Shown: positions 6,639-13,278 of the stretch, in pieces
Layout: each line of letters starts with the position of its first letter
Numbering within the stretch: position 1 is the first letter of the stretch
Origin: Bacillota bacterium
GTDB lineage: Bacteria; Bacillota; Clostridia; Peptostreptococcales; Anaerovoracaceae
NCBI GenBank assembly: GCA_022706625.1
Contig: JAKJCD010000017.1
Coordinates: 1 to 21,099, forward strand
DNA: 21,099 nucleotides
Direction: 5' to 3'
Translations under genes and position numbers: made by a program
Notes under the pieces: model-generated
Databases searched by the model: none
What the model was told of the DNA's origin: nothing
What the model saw: only the letters and a program-made list of their open reading frames with translations

Positions 6639-7142
6639 CTACCTCCAGGGGTTATTGATGACGGTAGTATGCCCCGGAGCCTGCTGGTCAATATAGGCTG
6701 TCACATCTACGTTCTCCGGCGCAAAAATAAAAATATTATTAGCGATTTTCTGTACATTTCCGTTCAGGGCATAGGTTGCCCCGCTTAAAAAATCAAATAT
6801 TTTTCTCGCGGTATCCGTCTCGATTTTTTCCAGGTTTATGATTACAGGCTTCTTGGCTTTAAGGCTGTCTACCAGCCTGGGGCATTCATCAAACCCGGAA
6901 GGTTCAATTACTATCAGCTTAAACTGGTTGGCTCCGGCAACCTTGCCTGTAATAGGCAAAACTCTGGTATCTTTGATATCCTTATTATCCTTTGCTTCGT
7001 TACGCTGTGGATATTGAGAGCCTCTTGGGTCTATAGGCTTTCTCTCTGCGGCATTTACAGACACTTCCTCATCTGCCCCGTCATCTTCGACCTCTTCAAT
7101 ACCGATCAATGTCTTTAATTTGCTGAAAAAACCGTCTCCCAT
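6639..7142 (-). CDS. sepF: Cell-division protein SepF
   Basis: SepF polymerises into arcs on the membrane, binds the FtsZ C-terminal tail and aligns FtsZ bundles during septation. The 167-residue product starts MGDGFFSKLKTLIGIEE, the amphipathic membrane-binding helix. An acidic and polar linker follows to about residue 70, and then the compact SepF domain, with PVIINLEKIETDTARKIFDF and LSGATYALNGNVQKI, the characteristic core. GGGGAATAAA before the ATG is a good ribosome binding site. It lies between yggS and yggT, the standard Bacillota and actinobacterial order, 13 bp after yggS. Confidence 0.95.
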   Translation of the reverse strand: MGDGFFSKLKTLIGIEEVEDDGADEEVSVNAAERKPIDPRGSQYPQRNEAKDNKDIKDTRVLPITGKVAGANQFKLIVIEPSGFDECPRLVDSLKAKKPVIINLEKIETDTARKIFDFLSGATYALNGNVQKIANNIFIFAPENVDVTAYIDQQAPGHTTVINNPWR

Positions 7143-7155
7143 TTTATTCCCCCGC

Positions 7156-7857
7156 TTATTTTAGATTATAGTTCCTGGCTCCGAAAACAGATGTTCCGAT
7201 CCTCACTGCATTGGCACCCTCTTCTATGGCCACTTCATAGTCGTTGGACATGCCCATGGAAAGGTATCGGAAATCCAGTCCGTCATGCCTGATTTTTTTA
7301 TACTCGCAGTATAGATCGAAGACCTCTGTGAAGAAGCCCCGTACCGCTTCCGGATCGTCTGCAAAGGGCGCCATGCTCATCAGGCCTCTGATCCGTACAT
7401 TTGGGCAATTGGCGAGGATTTCCCGTATCATTTGCTCTGATTCTTCTTTTCGTAAGCCGAACTTGCTTTCTTCTTCCGCCGCATTTATCTGGATCAGTAT
7501 ATCCATAACTTTGTTGTGCTGCGCAGCCCTCCTGTCTATCTCCCTGGCCAGTTTCAGGGAGTCAACAGAATGGATCAGTGACACCTTATCAATAATATAT
7601 TTTACCTTATTTGTCTGCAAATGTCCAATCATATGCCAGCGTACAGGCTTCACCATATCAAATTTGTCTGTTATCTCCTGAACTTTGTTTTCCCCTATGT
7701 CCGTGATGCCGGCAGCGATGGCTTCATTGATTTCCTCGGGCGTCCTGGTCTTTGTTACTGCTATCAGCAACACTTCTTCCTGACATTTCCCGCCCCGCTT
7801 GATTGCGGCCTCGATGACTTTTTTGATACTGCTGATGTTATCCTTTATTTGGCTCAT
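7156..7857 (-). CDS. yggS: YggS-family pyridoxal-phosphate homeostasis protein
   Basis: YggS (YlmE in Bacillus, PLPBP in animals) is a single-domain, fold-type III PLP-binding protein. It keeps free PLP and amino-acid/keto-acid balance rather than catalysing a known reaction. The 233-residue product shows the PLP lysine in IAVTKTR, then IGENKVQE, RWHMIGHLQTNKV and the phosphate-binding end VRIGTSVFG, all canonical. LSMGMSNDYEVAI is the family signature. Length is typical. The ATG follows the stop of the upstream HlyD-like gene by one base, so the two are coupled, and sepF follows 13 bp later. This is the ylmE position of the Bacillus division cluster. Confidence 0.94.
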   Translation of the reverse strand: MSQIKDNISSIKKVIEAAIKRGGKCQEEVLLIAVTKTRTPEEINEAIAAGITDIGENKVQEITDKFDMVKPVRWHMIGHLQTNKVKYIIDKVSLIHSVDSLKLAREIDRRAAQHNKVMDILIQINAAEEESKFGLRKEESEQMIREILANCPNVRIRGLMSMAPFADDPEAVRGFFTEVFDLYCEYKKIRHDGLDFRYLSMGMSNDYEVAIEEGANAVRIGTSVFGARNYNLK

Positions 7858-7858
7858 T

Positions 7859-8791
7859 TCATTTCCTCTCCGGATGATTCAATATTTCGTCATATGCGCT
7901 CACTGTCTTTACCTTAACGGATTTGTCCCCTTCCTTTTCATAGAAGTAAGTGCTTTCGACCAGAGAGTATTCTCCGTCGCTGGTTATCACAGATACCGGG
8001 GTGAATACAAACTCGCCGTTAATATCCTTTACATAAACTCCCGGCTTTCCGTCCATGGTAGTTATGCTCTTATTTGCTATGATCAATCCTTCATAATCTG
8101 AGGTTATGATCTCTGCATCGATTTTTCGCAGCCTTGGCATGTCTTCATAATATCTGTTGAATTTCAGCAGAACGAGCCAGGACTCCCCCGAATCGATGAT
8201 TTCATATGTGGTACCTTTTACCTGCCCCAAGGGTAGATTGAGATAAACTGTTTTACCTTTTTCATATTTTATAACGTTCTCTGGTTCTGCCCAAAGAGCT
8301 GCATACCAGATTGAGTTGTCCGTAGTTTTATAAAGAGGTTCCCCTGCAATGGCAGTTTCCCGGCGGGTATTCTTTACCTCTATTTCCAGAGCTTCGATTT
8401 TGTCTTTTTTTAACCTGGTCATGTTTTCCGGTGTGAAAACTTCTTCGAGGCCGTCTGTGTAATAGCTTATCACGCTGTTTTCATCTGCGGTATAATTCTC
8501 AGAAACAGGAAGGATGTTAACGATCTTAGTCCCTTTTCTGACCAGCTCTCCCTCTTCGATATAGTATTGGATGCTGCCCGAAGATGCTGCTGACACAACA
8601 GTTTCCCGGCGGATGAAATAGCAGGTTGCTTTTTCGGTAACCCGCAAGTTTCCATACTCCACCAGCGCAGTCTGCATCATGGCCCCGGTCACCAAGGGGT
8701 AGATGTAAATGATGCCGGCGAGTATCAGCACTGCGGCAATGAAAAGGTATAGAAGTATTCTTTTTGCCTTACTCTTTTTTACCGTTGACAT
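7859..8791 (-). CDS. HlyD-like membrane-anchored protein of unknown role
   Basis: The 310-residue product has a short basic N-terminus, MSTVKKSKAKR, and one membrane helix (about residues 11-34). A large extracytoplasmic part follows. Its first part (TEKATCYFIRRETVVSAASS, then IEEGELVRKGTKIVNI) is the barrel-sandwich/lipoyl-like hairpin seen in HlyD and other periplasmic adaptor proteins. The rest is beta-rich (GVYVKDINGEFVFTPVSV). Adaptors usually sit beside an ABC or RND transporter, but none is nearby; instead it lies between trmD and yggS-sepF with 18-bp and 1-bp gaps. I infer an envelope role tied to division or growth. HlyD-like proteins next to sepF occur in other Clostridia as far as I recall, but their function is not established. 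It has no lipobox and no clear enzymatic motif. Confidence 0.8.
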   Translation of the reverse strand: MSTVKKSKAKRILLYLFIAAVLILAGIIYIYPLVTGAMMQTALVEYGNLRVTEKATCYFIRRETVVSAASSGSIQYYIEEGELVRKGTKIVNILPVSENYTADENSVISYYTDGLEEVFTPENMTRLKKDKIEALEIEVKNTRRETAIAGEPLYKTTDNSIWYAALWAEPENVIKYEKGKTVYLNLPLGQVKGTTYEIIDSGESWLVLLKFNRYYEDMPRLRKIDAEIITSDYEGLIIANKSITTMDGKPGVYVKDINGEFVFTPVSVITSDGEYSLVESTYFYEKEGDKSVKVKTVSAYDEILNHPERK

Positions 8792-8809
8792 GTATCCATT
8801 ATATTCCCA

Positions 8810-9568
8810 TTACTGCTTCCTTTCAAGACGGCAGATCCCGATCACCCGTTCCAGGACTGCCTTTTCCTGCTTGCTCAGAACTTTCTCCCGGGCAAGATAA
8901 GCTTCAAAAAGATCCGGCCGGCGGTGGCAGGTAAGAAGTAATGCCTGTTCGTATTTCCACAGTCGGATCAGATTATGGTCTCCGGATAATAATACTTCAG
9001 GCACCGTGAGCTTTCTGAACTCTCTGGGTTTAGTATACTGAGGATATTCCAAAAGGCCCGAGTAAATCGATTCTTCTTTATGCGATTCGCTGCTGCCCAG
9101 CACGCCGGGCAGCAACCTCCCTATGGCATCGATCAAGACCATGGCAGCAAGCTCTCCTCCGGTCAGGATATAGTCCCCTATCGAAACTTCTTCTATATTC
9201 CAATGATCCAGCACTCTTTGATCTATACCTTCATAATGTCCGCATAGCAAGACAATACGATTTTCCAGCGATAACTCTTCAATCAAAGCCCTGTCAAGAA
9301 GTCTCCCTTTTGGCGACATATAGATGATTCTGCCCTCTTTCGCCCCTATCGCTTCAAGAGTGCGGAATACCGGTTCCGCACTCATGACCATCCCCGCACC
9401 TCCGCCGAAAGGAGTGTCATCAGTCCGATTATGCTTGTCCATAGTATAATCTCTGATATCGGTAAGACGGATATTGATGATTCCGTTAGCCACGGCCCTC
9501 CCGATAATGCTATGATCCGTAACCGCAGAGAACATCTCCGGAAACAAAGTGAGAACGTCGATTATCAT
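8810..9568 (-). CDS. trmD: tRNA (guanine-N1)-methyltransferase TrmD
   Basis: TrmD uses S-adenosylmethionine to methylate G37 of tRNAs that read CNN-type codons, which prevents +1 frameshifting; it is essential. The 252-residue product begins MIIDVLTLFPEMF and has DTPFGGGAGMVMS (about residue 51). Its SPOUT trefoil-knot segments are LCGHYEGIDQRV (residues 108-119) and IGDYILTGGELAAM. The usual SPEVLLSGDH-type segment near the end here reads VPEVLLSGDH. The start overlaps the rimM stop by 4 bp (ATGA), so the two are translationally coupled. In most Bacillota rplS follows trmD; here the HlyD-like gene does. Confidence 0.97.
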   Translation of the reverse strand: MIIDVLTLFPEMFSAVTDHSIIGRAVANGIINIRLTDIRDYTMDKHNRTDDTPFGGGAGMVMSAEPVFRTLEAIGAKEGRIIYMSPKGRLLDRALIEELSLENRIVLLCGHYEGIDQRVLDHWNIEEVSIGDYILTGGELAAMVLIDAIGRLLPGVLGSSESHKEESIYSGLLEYPQYTKPREFRKLTVPEVLLSGDHNLIRLWKYEQALLLTCHRRPDLFEAYLAREKVLSKQEKAVLERVIGICRLERKQ

Positions 9569-10065
9569 AATCCCCGCAACCCATCAATCAGTTTTATTCC
9601 AATTATCCCTTTCTCTATATCCACTATTTTAATGAACTCCTCCACTGCCGGTATGGGAAAAGGGTTGCCCCCCTCGAAAGGTTCGATCATATAAATATCC
9701 TGGGCGGTGTTTATTATCACTTCGCAGAGCCTGCCCACCTTCCTTCCCTCTTCGTCCACCGCAATCAGTCCGATCAGATCTTTGACATAGTAGGTGCCTT
9801 CCGGAAGGGGGGGGACATCTTTTCTATACATAAAAATCTCTTTGCCCCTGCAGTTTTCGGCAGCCGACCTGTCATCGATACCTGTTAACTTGAGGATGAC
9901 CAATCCTTTCATATAACGGACTGCCTTGATAGAAAAAGGGGTGTCATCCATCAGAACATAGCCGATCTCTTCAAACAGCTCTTTAAAATCGGTGAAAGGA
10001 TATACCCTGAGTTCGCCTTTCAGGCCTACCGCACCGGTTATTTTACCCAGCCTGTTTTTTTCCAT
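9565..10065 (-). CDS. rimM: 16S rRNA-processing protein RimM
   Basis: RimM binds ribosomal protein S19 and assists maturation of the 30S head and 16S rRNA 3' domain. The 166-residue product starts MEKNRLGKITGAVGLKGELRVYPFTD, the N-terminal RimM barrel. The PRC-barrel half begins near YYVKDLIGL and contains VDEEGRKVGRL and the P-x-P stretch FPIPAVEEFI. Length is typical. The ribosome binding site is weak, and a stable GC hairpin (10102-10119) lies between khpA and this gene, so its expression may be tuned relative to khpA. Its stop codon overlaps the trmD start. Confidence 0.95.
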   Translation of the reverse strand: MEKNRLGKITGAVGLKGELRVYPFTDFKELFEEIGYVLMDDTPFSIKAVRYMKGLVILKLTGIDDRSAAENCRGKEIFMYRKDVPPLPEGTYYVKDLIGLIAVDEEGRKVGRLCEVIINTAQDIYMIEPFEGGNPFPIPAVEEFIKIVDIEKGIIGIKLIDGLRGL

Positions 10066-10101
10066 ATCACTTCGATTGCCCTAAGGTCCTGCATACTGAA
10101 A

Positions 10102-10119
10102 GGGCCGCCCCGGCGGCCC
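10102..10119. terminator. Perfect GC hairpin between khpA and rimM, possible attenuator
   Basis: GGGCCGCC and GGCGGCCC form a perfect 8-bp stem with a 2-nt loop, 4 bp past the khpA stop. In the operon direction only TTT follows, so it would be a weak terminator or an mRNA-stabilising or attenuating hairpin. On the plus strand it is followed by ATTTTTATT and looks more terminator-like, but no plus-strand gene needs it. Confidence 0.5.
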
Positions 10120-10123
10120 ATTT

Positions 10124-10354
10124 TTATTGTACGATCTCAACAATGATTCTTTTGTCGGATTTTGCGGCAGCCGCCTTCACAACAATCCTTATTGCCTTTG
10201 CGATGCGGCCTTGCTTTCCGATGACTTTCCCCATGTCGGAAGGTGCGACGCGAAGCTCGATGACGCTGGCCATCTTCCCTTCTGTCTCTCGAACCTCCAC
10301 GGCTTCGGGATGATCGACTAATGATTTTGCTATAGCTTCAACTAACTCTACCAT
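10124..10354 (-). CDS. khpA: KhpA-type KH-domain RNA-binding protein
   Basis: KhpA is a single-KH-domain protein that binds RNA, often with KhpB/Jag, and affects cell shape and division in streptococci and other Bacillota. The 76-residue product starts MVELVEAIAKSLVDHPEAVEV. It has the KH loop GKVIGKQGRIAKAIR, with a GxxG-type motif, followed by the last strand IIVEIVQ. I chose the ATG at 10354 because AAGGCGG lies 9 nt ahead; the ATG at 10360 is too close to it. It sits between rpsP and rimM, its standard place. Confidence 0.92.
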   Translation of the reverse strand: MVELVEAIAKSLVDHPEAVEVRETEGKMASVIELRVAPSDMGKVIGKQGRIAKAIRIVVKAAAAKSDKRIIVEIVQ

Positions 10355-10372
10355 TATCATTCACCGCCTTCG

Positions 10373-10681
10373 CTATTCGGTGGGCTCTGCCGGGTTTTCG
10401 ATCTCCGTTGTCTTGGTTTGTTCTTTTACCGCCGCTGGCTTTATGACCCCTGTAAGATTGAAAAGCCTTTTGACCGTGTCTGTAGGCTGCGCCCCGTTCC
10501 CCAGCCACTTTTCCGCTTTTTCTCTATCGATTTTAATTTCCGACGGTTCTTTTAACGGATTGTAGTATCCGATTTCTTCTATGAATCTTCCGTCTCTCGG
10601 TGCGCGGCCGTCTGCTACCACTACTCTGTAAAAGGGTTTTTTATTTGCCCCCATTCTCTTAAGTCTGATTTTTACTGCCAT
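10373..10681 (-). CDS. rpsP: 30S ribosomal protein S16
   Basis: S16 is a small-subunit protein that binds 16S rRNA early and is needed for 30S assembly. The 102-residue product begins [33 protein letters not shown], the highly conserved family start. It continues with [19 protein letters not shown] and [17 protein letters not shown]-terminal tail of about 20 residues, rich in Thr, Glu and Pro, extends past the core. A GAGGAA ribosome binding site lies before the ATG. It follows ffh by 66 bp and precedes khpA. Confidence 0.97.
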   Translation of the reverse strand: MAVKIRLKRMGANKKPFYRVVVADGRAPRDGRFIEEIGYYNPLKEPSEIKIDREKAEKWLGNGAQPTDTVKRLFNLTGVIKPAAVKEQTKTTEIENPAEPTE

Positions 10682-10747
10682 TTTCTTTTCCTCATTTCGT
10701 TATTATGTTTTATTAAACAGAGGGACGCAATGATCCGCCCCTTCGAT

Positions 10748-12085
10748 CTAAAAACCTCTGAACATATTACTCTTCTTATGCTTCGGCGCATTACTGAACT
10801 GCCTCATCATCTTCTTAGTTTCTTCGTATCTGCGAATAAGCTGATTTATCTGAGACACGGGCATCCCGCAGCCTGCTGAGATACGTTTCCTTCGACTGGC
10901 ATTCAGTATACCCGGATTCTTGCGCTCCTCTTTTGTCATTGATCGGATAATCGCTTCCATGTGAATCATTTCCCGTTCGCTTTGGTCCATATCCACATCC
11001 CGCATTGCCCCATTCTTCATGCCCGGCATCATGGAAAGCATCTTGGCAAGCCCTCCCATGTTCTTTATCTGGCCGAACTGATCCAGATAATCTTCGAGAG
11101 TAAACTCGTTTTTCCGCATTTTCCTTTCTAATTCGGCGGCCTTTTCATCGTCATAGCTCTCCTGAGCTTTTTCTATCAGCGAGAGCATATCACCCATGCC
11201 GAGTATCCGAGAAGCCATTCGCTCCGGGTGAAATGGTTCCAATGCATCCATTTTCTCTCCGGTACCGATGAATTTGATCGGTTTGCCTGTAACCGATTTG
11301 GCAGAAAGGGCTGCACCGCCTCGGCTGTCCCCGTCCAGCTTAGTCATAATGATACCATCGATACCGAGTCTTTCGTTAAAACCGCCGGCGGCATTCACCG
11401 CATCCTGACCTGTCAAGGCATCTACAACAAGCAAGATCTCGTGGGGTTTCACCCGTTTTTTTATCCGGGCAAGCTCATCCATAAGATCGTCATCGATATG
11501 CAGCCGTCCTGAGGTATCCAGGATCAGAACATTATATCCTTTGTATTCAGCTTCTTTTAACGCCTCTTCCGCAATAACTTCGGGCTGTTTACAGTCCCGC
11601 ATGGAAAAGACGGGGACATCGACGGACTTTCCTACGATCTCCAACTGATCGACAGCTGCCGGACGATAGACATCACAGGCCGCCAGCATCGGCTTTTTGC
11701 CGTTCTTTTTTAGCCATACCGCAAGTTTGCCGCAGGTGGTAGTTTTACCCGTGCCTTGAAGGCCTGCCATTAGAATGACCGTAAAACCTTTAGGAGAGTA
11801 GGTGAGCTTGCTGTTTACACCACCCATCAAAGCAGTCAGCTCTTCGTTGACGATTTTGACCACCTGCTGAGCCGGAGTGAGGCTGGCCAGCACCTCCTCT
11901 CCCAAAGCCTTTTCCTTGACTGATGCAATGAAATCTTTAACTACTTTAAAGCTGACATCCGCCTCAAGGAGAGCAAGTTTTACTTCCCTCATCGCCTCAT
12001 CGATATCCGCTTCGGTCAGTATGCCCTTTCCTCTGAGCTTTTTGAACACGCTTTGCAGTTTTTCCGATAACCCTTCAAATGCCAT
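10748..12085 (-). CDS. ffh: Signal recognition particle GTPase Ffh (SRP54)
   Basis: Ffh with 4.5S RNA binds signal sequences on ribosomes and delivers them to FtsY and the Sec channel. The 445-residue product has the N domain (residues 1-95). The G domain has G1 GLQGTGKTT near residue 108, G3 DTSGR at 190-194 and TKLDGDSRGG near 246. The M domain contains the signal-binding loop (LSMMPGM) and the RNA-binding motif RKRISAGCG. G3 reads DTSGR where nearly all bacterial Ffh have DTAGR; the Ser version is known from archaeal and eukaryotic SRP54, so it should work. AAAGGA lies about 7 nt before the ATG. ylxM is 44 bp upstream. Confidence 0.97.
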   Translation of the reverse strand: MAFEGLSEKLQSVFKKLRGKGILTEADIDEAMREVKLALLEADVSFKVVKDFIASVKEKALGEEVLASLTPAQQVVKIVNEELTALMGGVNSKLTYSPKGFTVILMAGLQGTGKTTTCGKLAVWLKKNGKKPMLAACDVYRPAAVDQLEIVGKSVDVPVFSMRDCKQPEVIAEEALKEAEYKGYNVLILDTSGRLHIDDDLMDELARIKKRVKPHEILLVVDALTGQDAVNAAGGFNERLGIDGIIMTKLDGDSRGGAALSAKSVTGKPIKFIGTGEKMDALEPFHPERMASRILGMGDMLSLIEKAQESYDDEKAAELERKMRKNEFTLEDYLDQFGQIKNMGGLAKMLSMMPGMKNGAMRDVDMDQSEREMIHMEAIIRSMTKEERKNPGILNASRRKRISAGCGMPVSQINQLIRRYEETKKMMRQFSNAPKHKKSNMFRGF

Positions 12086-12129
12086 TTGTTTATCCTTTTA
12101 CTGACTTGTTTGAGCCTTGCATTTTTACA

Positions 12130-12486
12130 CTATTGACACAGTTTAAGCATCAAGTCCTTTATTTCCGTCAGCTTTGAGGCGAGCTCCTTATCACCTGGGC
12201 GCATGAGAGCCAGCCGGTCTATTTCCTGATTTATATTTTTTATCGTCTTCTCTTCCGATTCGAACCTGTTTATAAGCCCCAGCTTAGCCTCGTACTCCCT
12301 AAGTTTTCTTTCTCCCCGCTTTACCGTCTCGTGGACGCCCTGCCTGCTAAGCCCGTATTCCTCTGAGATTTCCCCAAGACTTAAATTATCCTCATAGTAT
12401 AGACGAAGGATCTCTCTTTGCTTGGGAGGCAGAAGAACTCCGTAGAAATCATATAGAATAATGATCTCGCATATATCATCAAGCAT
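12130..12486 (-). CDS. ylxM: YlxM/p13-family SRP-associated HTH protein
   Basis: YlxM is a small helix-turn-helix protein encoded next to ffh; in streptococci it binds SRP components and modulates SRP GTPase activity. The 118-residue product contains YGVLLPPKQREILRLYY and the sigma-70 region-4-like HTH LSLGEISEEYGLSRQGVH. A basic helix follows, then a coiled-coil tail of about 45 residues. It is the first gene of the long minus-strand operon, 25 nt or so downstream of the start expected from the consensus promoter at 12519-12547. A GGGGGAG site precedes the ATG. Confidence 0.93.
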   Translation of the reverse strand: MLDDICEIIILYDFYGVLLPPKQREILRLYYEDNLSLGEISEEYGLSRQGVHETVKRGERKLREYEAKLGLINRFESEEKTIKNINQEIDRLALMRPGDKELASKLTEIKDLMLKLCQ

Positions 12487-12518
12487 TACCAGCTCCCCCG
12501 CTTCATTAGACAGATACT

Positions 12519-12547
12519 AAAATAGCACAATCAGAAACGTCTGTCAA
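12519..12547 (-). promoter_or_regulatory. Strong sigma-A promoter of the ylxM-ffh...rluD operon
   Basis: On the minus strand, TTGACA (12542-12547, perfect) and TATTTT (12519-12524) are 17 bp apart, with TG one base before the -10. The -35 box overlaps the stop codon of the upstream acetyltransferase gene. It is the only strong promoter I see ahead of the 8-kb operon. Confidence 0.85.
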
Positions 12548-13113
12548 GTATTTTTGTTTACACTTATCTTTTCCCATTCGTCTTTTACGAGCGAATAGCA
12601 TGCAGTATCGCGGATTTCACCGCTATAAATGCGGTTTGCCTTCCGAAGGATCCCCTCAAAATGAAAGCCGCATTTTTCGATAACTCTTTTCGAACGATGA
12701 TTGGCCGGATAATGGTAAATGGATACTGCCGGAAGCTCCATCGTCAAAAACCCGCAGCGAATCACGGCCTCAGCCGCTTCCGTCATCAGCCCTCGGCCCC
12801 AAAACCCCTCGTCCATCGCATAACCTAATTCCATACAGCCTGTGCCCGGACGCTTTGAGTCTTCTTCCAAACCAATCGATCCTATCATTTTACCTGAAGC
12901 CTTGTCCACTATCGCCCATATATGATACTTGACCAGAAAAAGGTCTGTGATGATCTCAAGGGATTCATCAATGCTTTCATGAGGCTTCCACCCTGCATGG
13001 GGACCTACATTAGGGTTCTTTGCATATTCGTAAAGCTCCGCCGCATCTTCCGGGGTAAACCCTCTTAAGAGCAGCCGCTCTGTTTCTAAAGCTGCTGGTT
13101 TTCTGTCTTCCAT
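12544..13113 (-). CDS. RimJ/RimL-type GNAT N-acetyltransferase
   Basis: The 189-residue product is a GNAT-fold acetyl-CoA transferase of the RimJ/RimL type (Acetyltransf_3), which acetylates protein N-termini or small amines. Visible family features are ETERLLLRGFTPEDAAELYEY at the N-terminus and the acetyl-CoA pyrophosphate loop GFWGRGLMTEA near residue 108. The NHRSKRVIEKCGFHFEG segment near 138-154 closes the fold. The substrate cannot be told; homologues include ribosomal protein acetylases and resistance-type enzymes. CAGGAG lies 7 nt before the ATG. It has its own promoter, divergent from trkA, and its end carries the -35 box of the ylxM promoter. No terminator separates them, so read-through into ylxM is possible. 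Confidence 0.88.
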   Translation of the reverse strand: MEDRKPAALETERLLLRGFTPEDAAELYEYAKNPNVGPHAGWKPHESIDESLEIITDLFLVKYHIWAIVDKASGKMIGSIGLEEDSKRPGTGCMELGYAMDEGFWGRGLMTEAAEAVIRCGFLTMELPAVSIYHYPANHRSKRVIEKCGFHFEGILRKANRIYSGEIRDTACYSLVKDEWEKISVNKNT

Positions 13114-13154
13114 AATAAAACTCCTGATATTGTAGTGTTTTCCGGCATCTTAAT

Positions 13155-13183
13155 ATAATAACGCAAAAGGTTATTGATTTCAA
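13155..13183 (-). promoter_or_regulatory. Sigma-A promoter of the acetyltransferase gene
   Basis: On the minus strand, TTGAAA (13178-13183) and TATTAT (13155-13160) are 17 bp apart. The -35 box shares two bases with the opposing trkA -35 box in the small palindrome ATTGA-TT-TCAAT (13173-13184). Confidence 0.75.
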
Positions 13184-13201
13184 TGAAATAGTGTCTATAA
13201 T
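13174..13201 (+). promoter_or_regulatory. Sigma-A promoter of the trkA-trkH-trkH operon
   Basis: TTGATT (13174-13179) and TATAAT (13196-13201, perfect) are 16 bp apart. Transcription would start near 13208 and leave a leader of about 70 nt. In that leader ACGGC and GCCGT, with CAAC/GTTG inside, can form an interrupted hairpin. Confidence 0.78.
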
Positions 13202-13278
13202 TATATAGATACGGCGGAGGCATCAACACGGGTTGCTGCCGTTAAGCCGCTTTTATACCAGTCTTGGGAGGCCTTTTT

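Noticed and set aside
13208..13278. Possible c-di-AMP (ydaO) riboswitch in the trkA leader
   Set aside because: The leader is only about 70 nt, too short for that class, and I see none of its conserved blocks; only a small interrupted hairpin is present.
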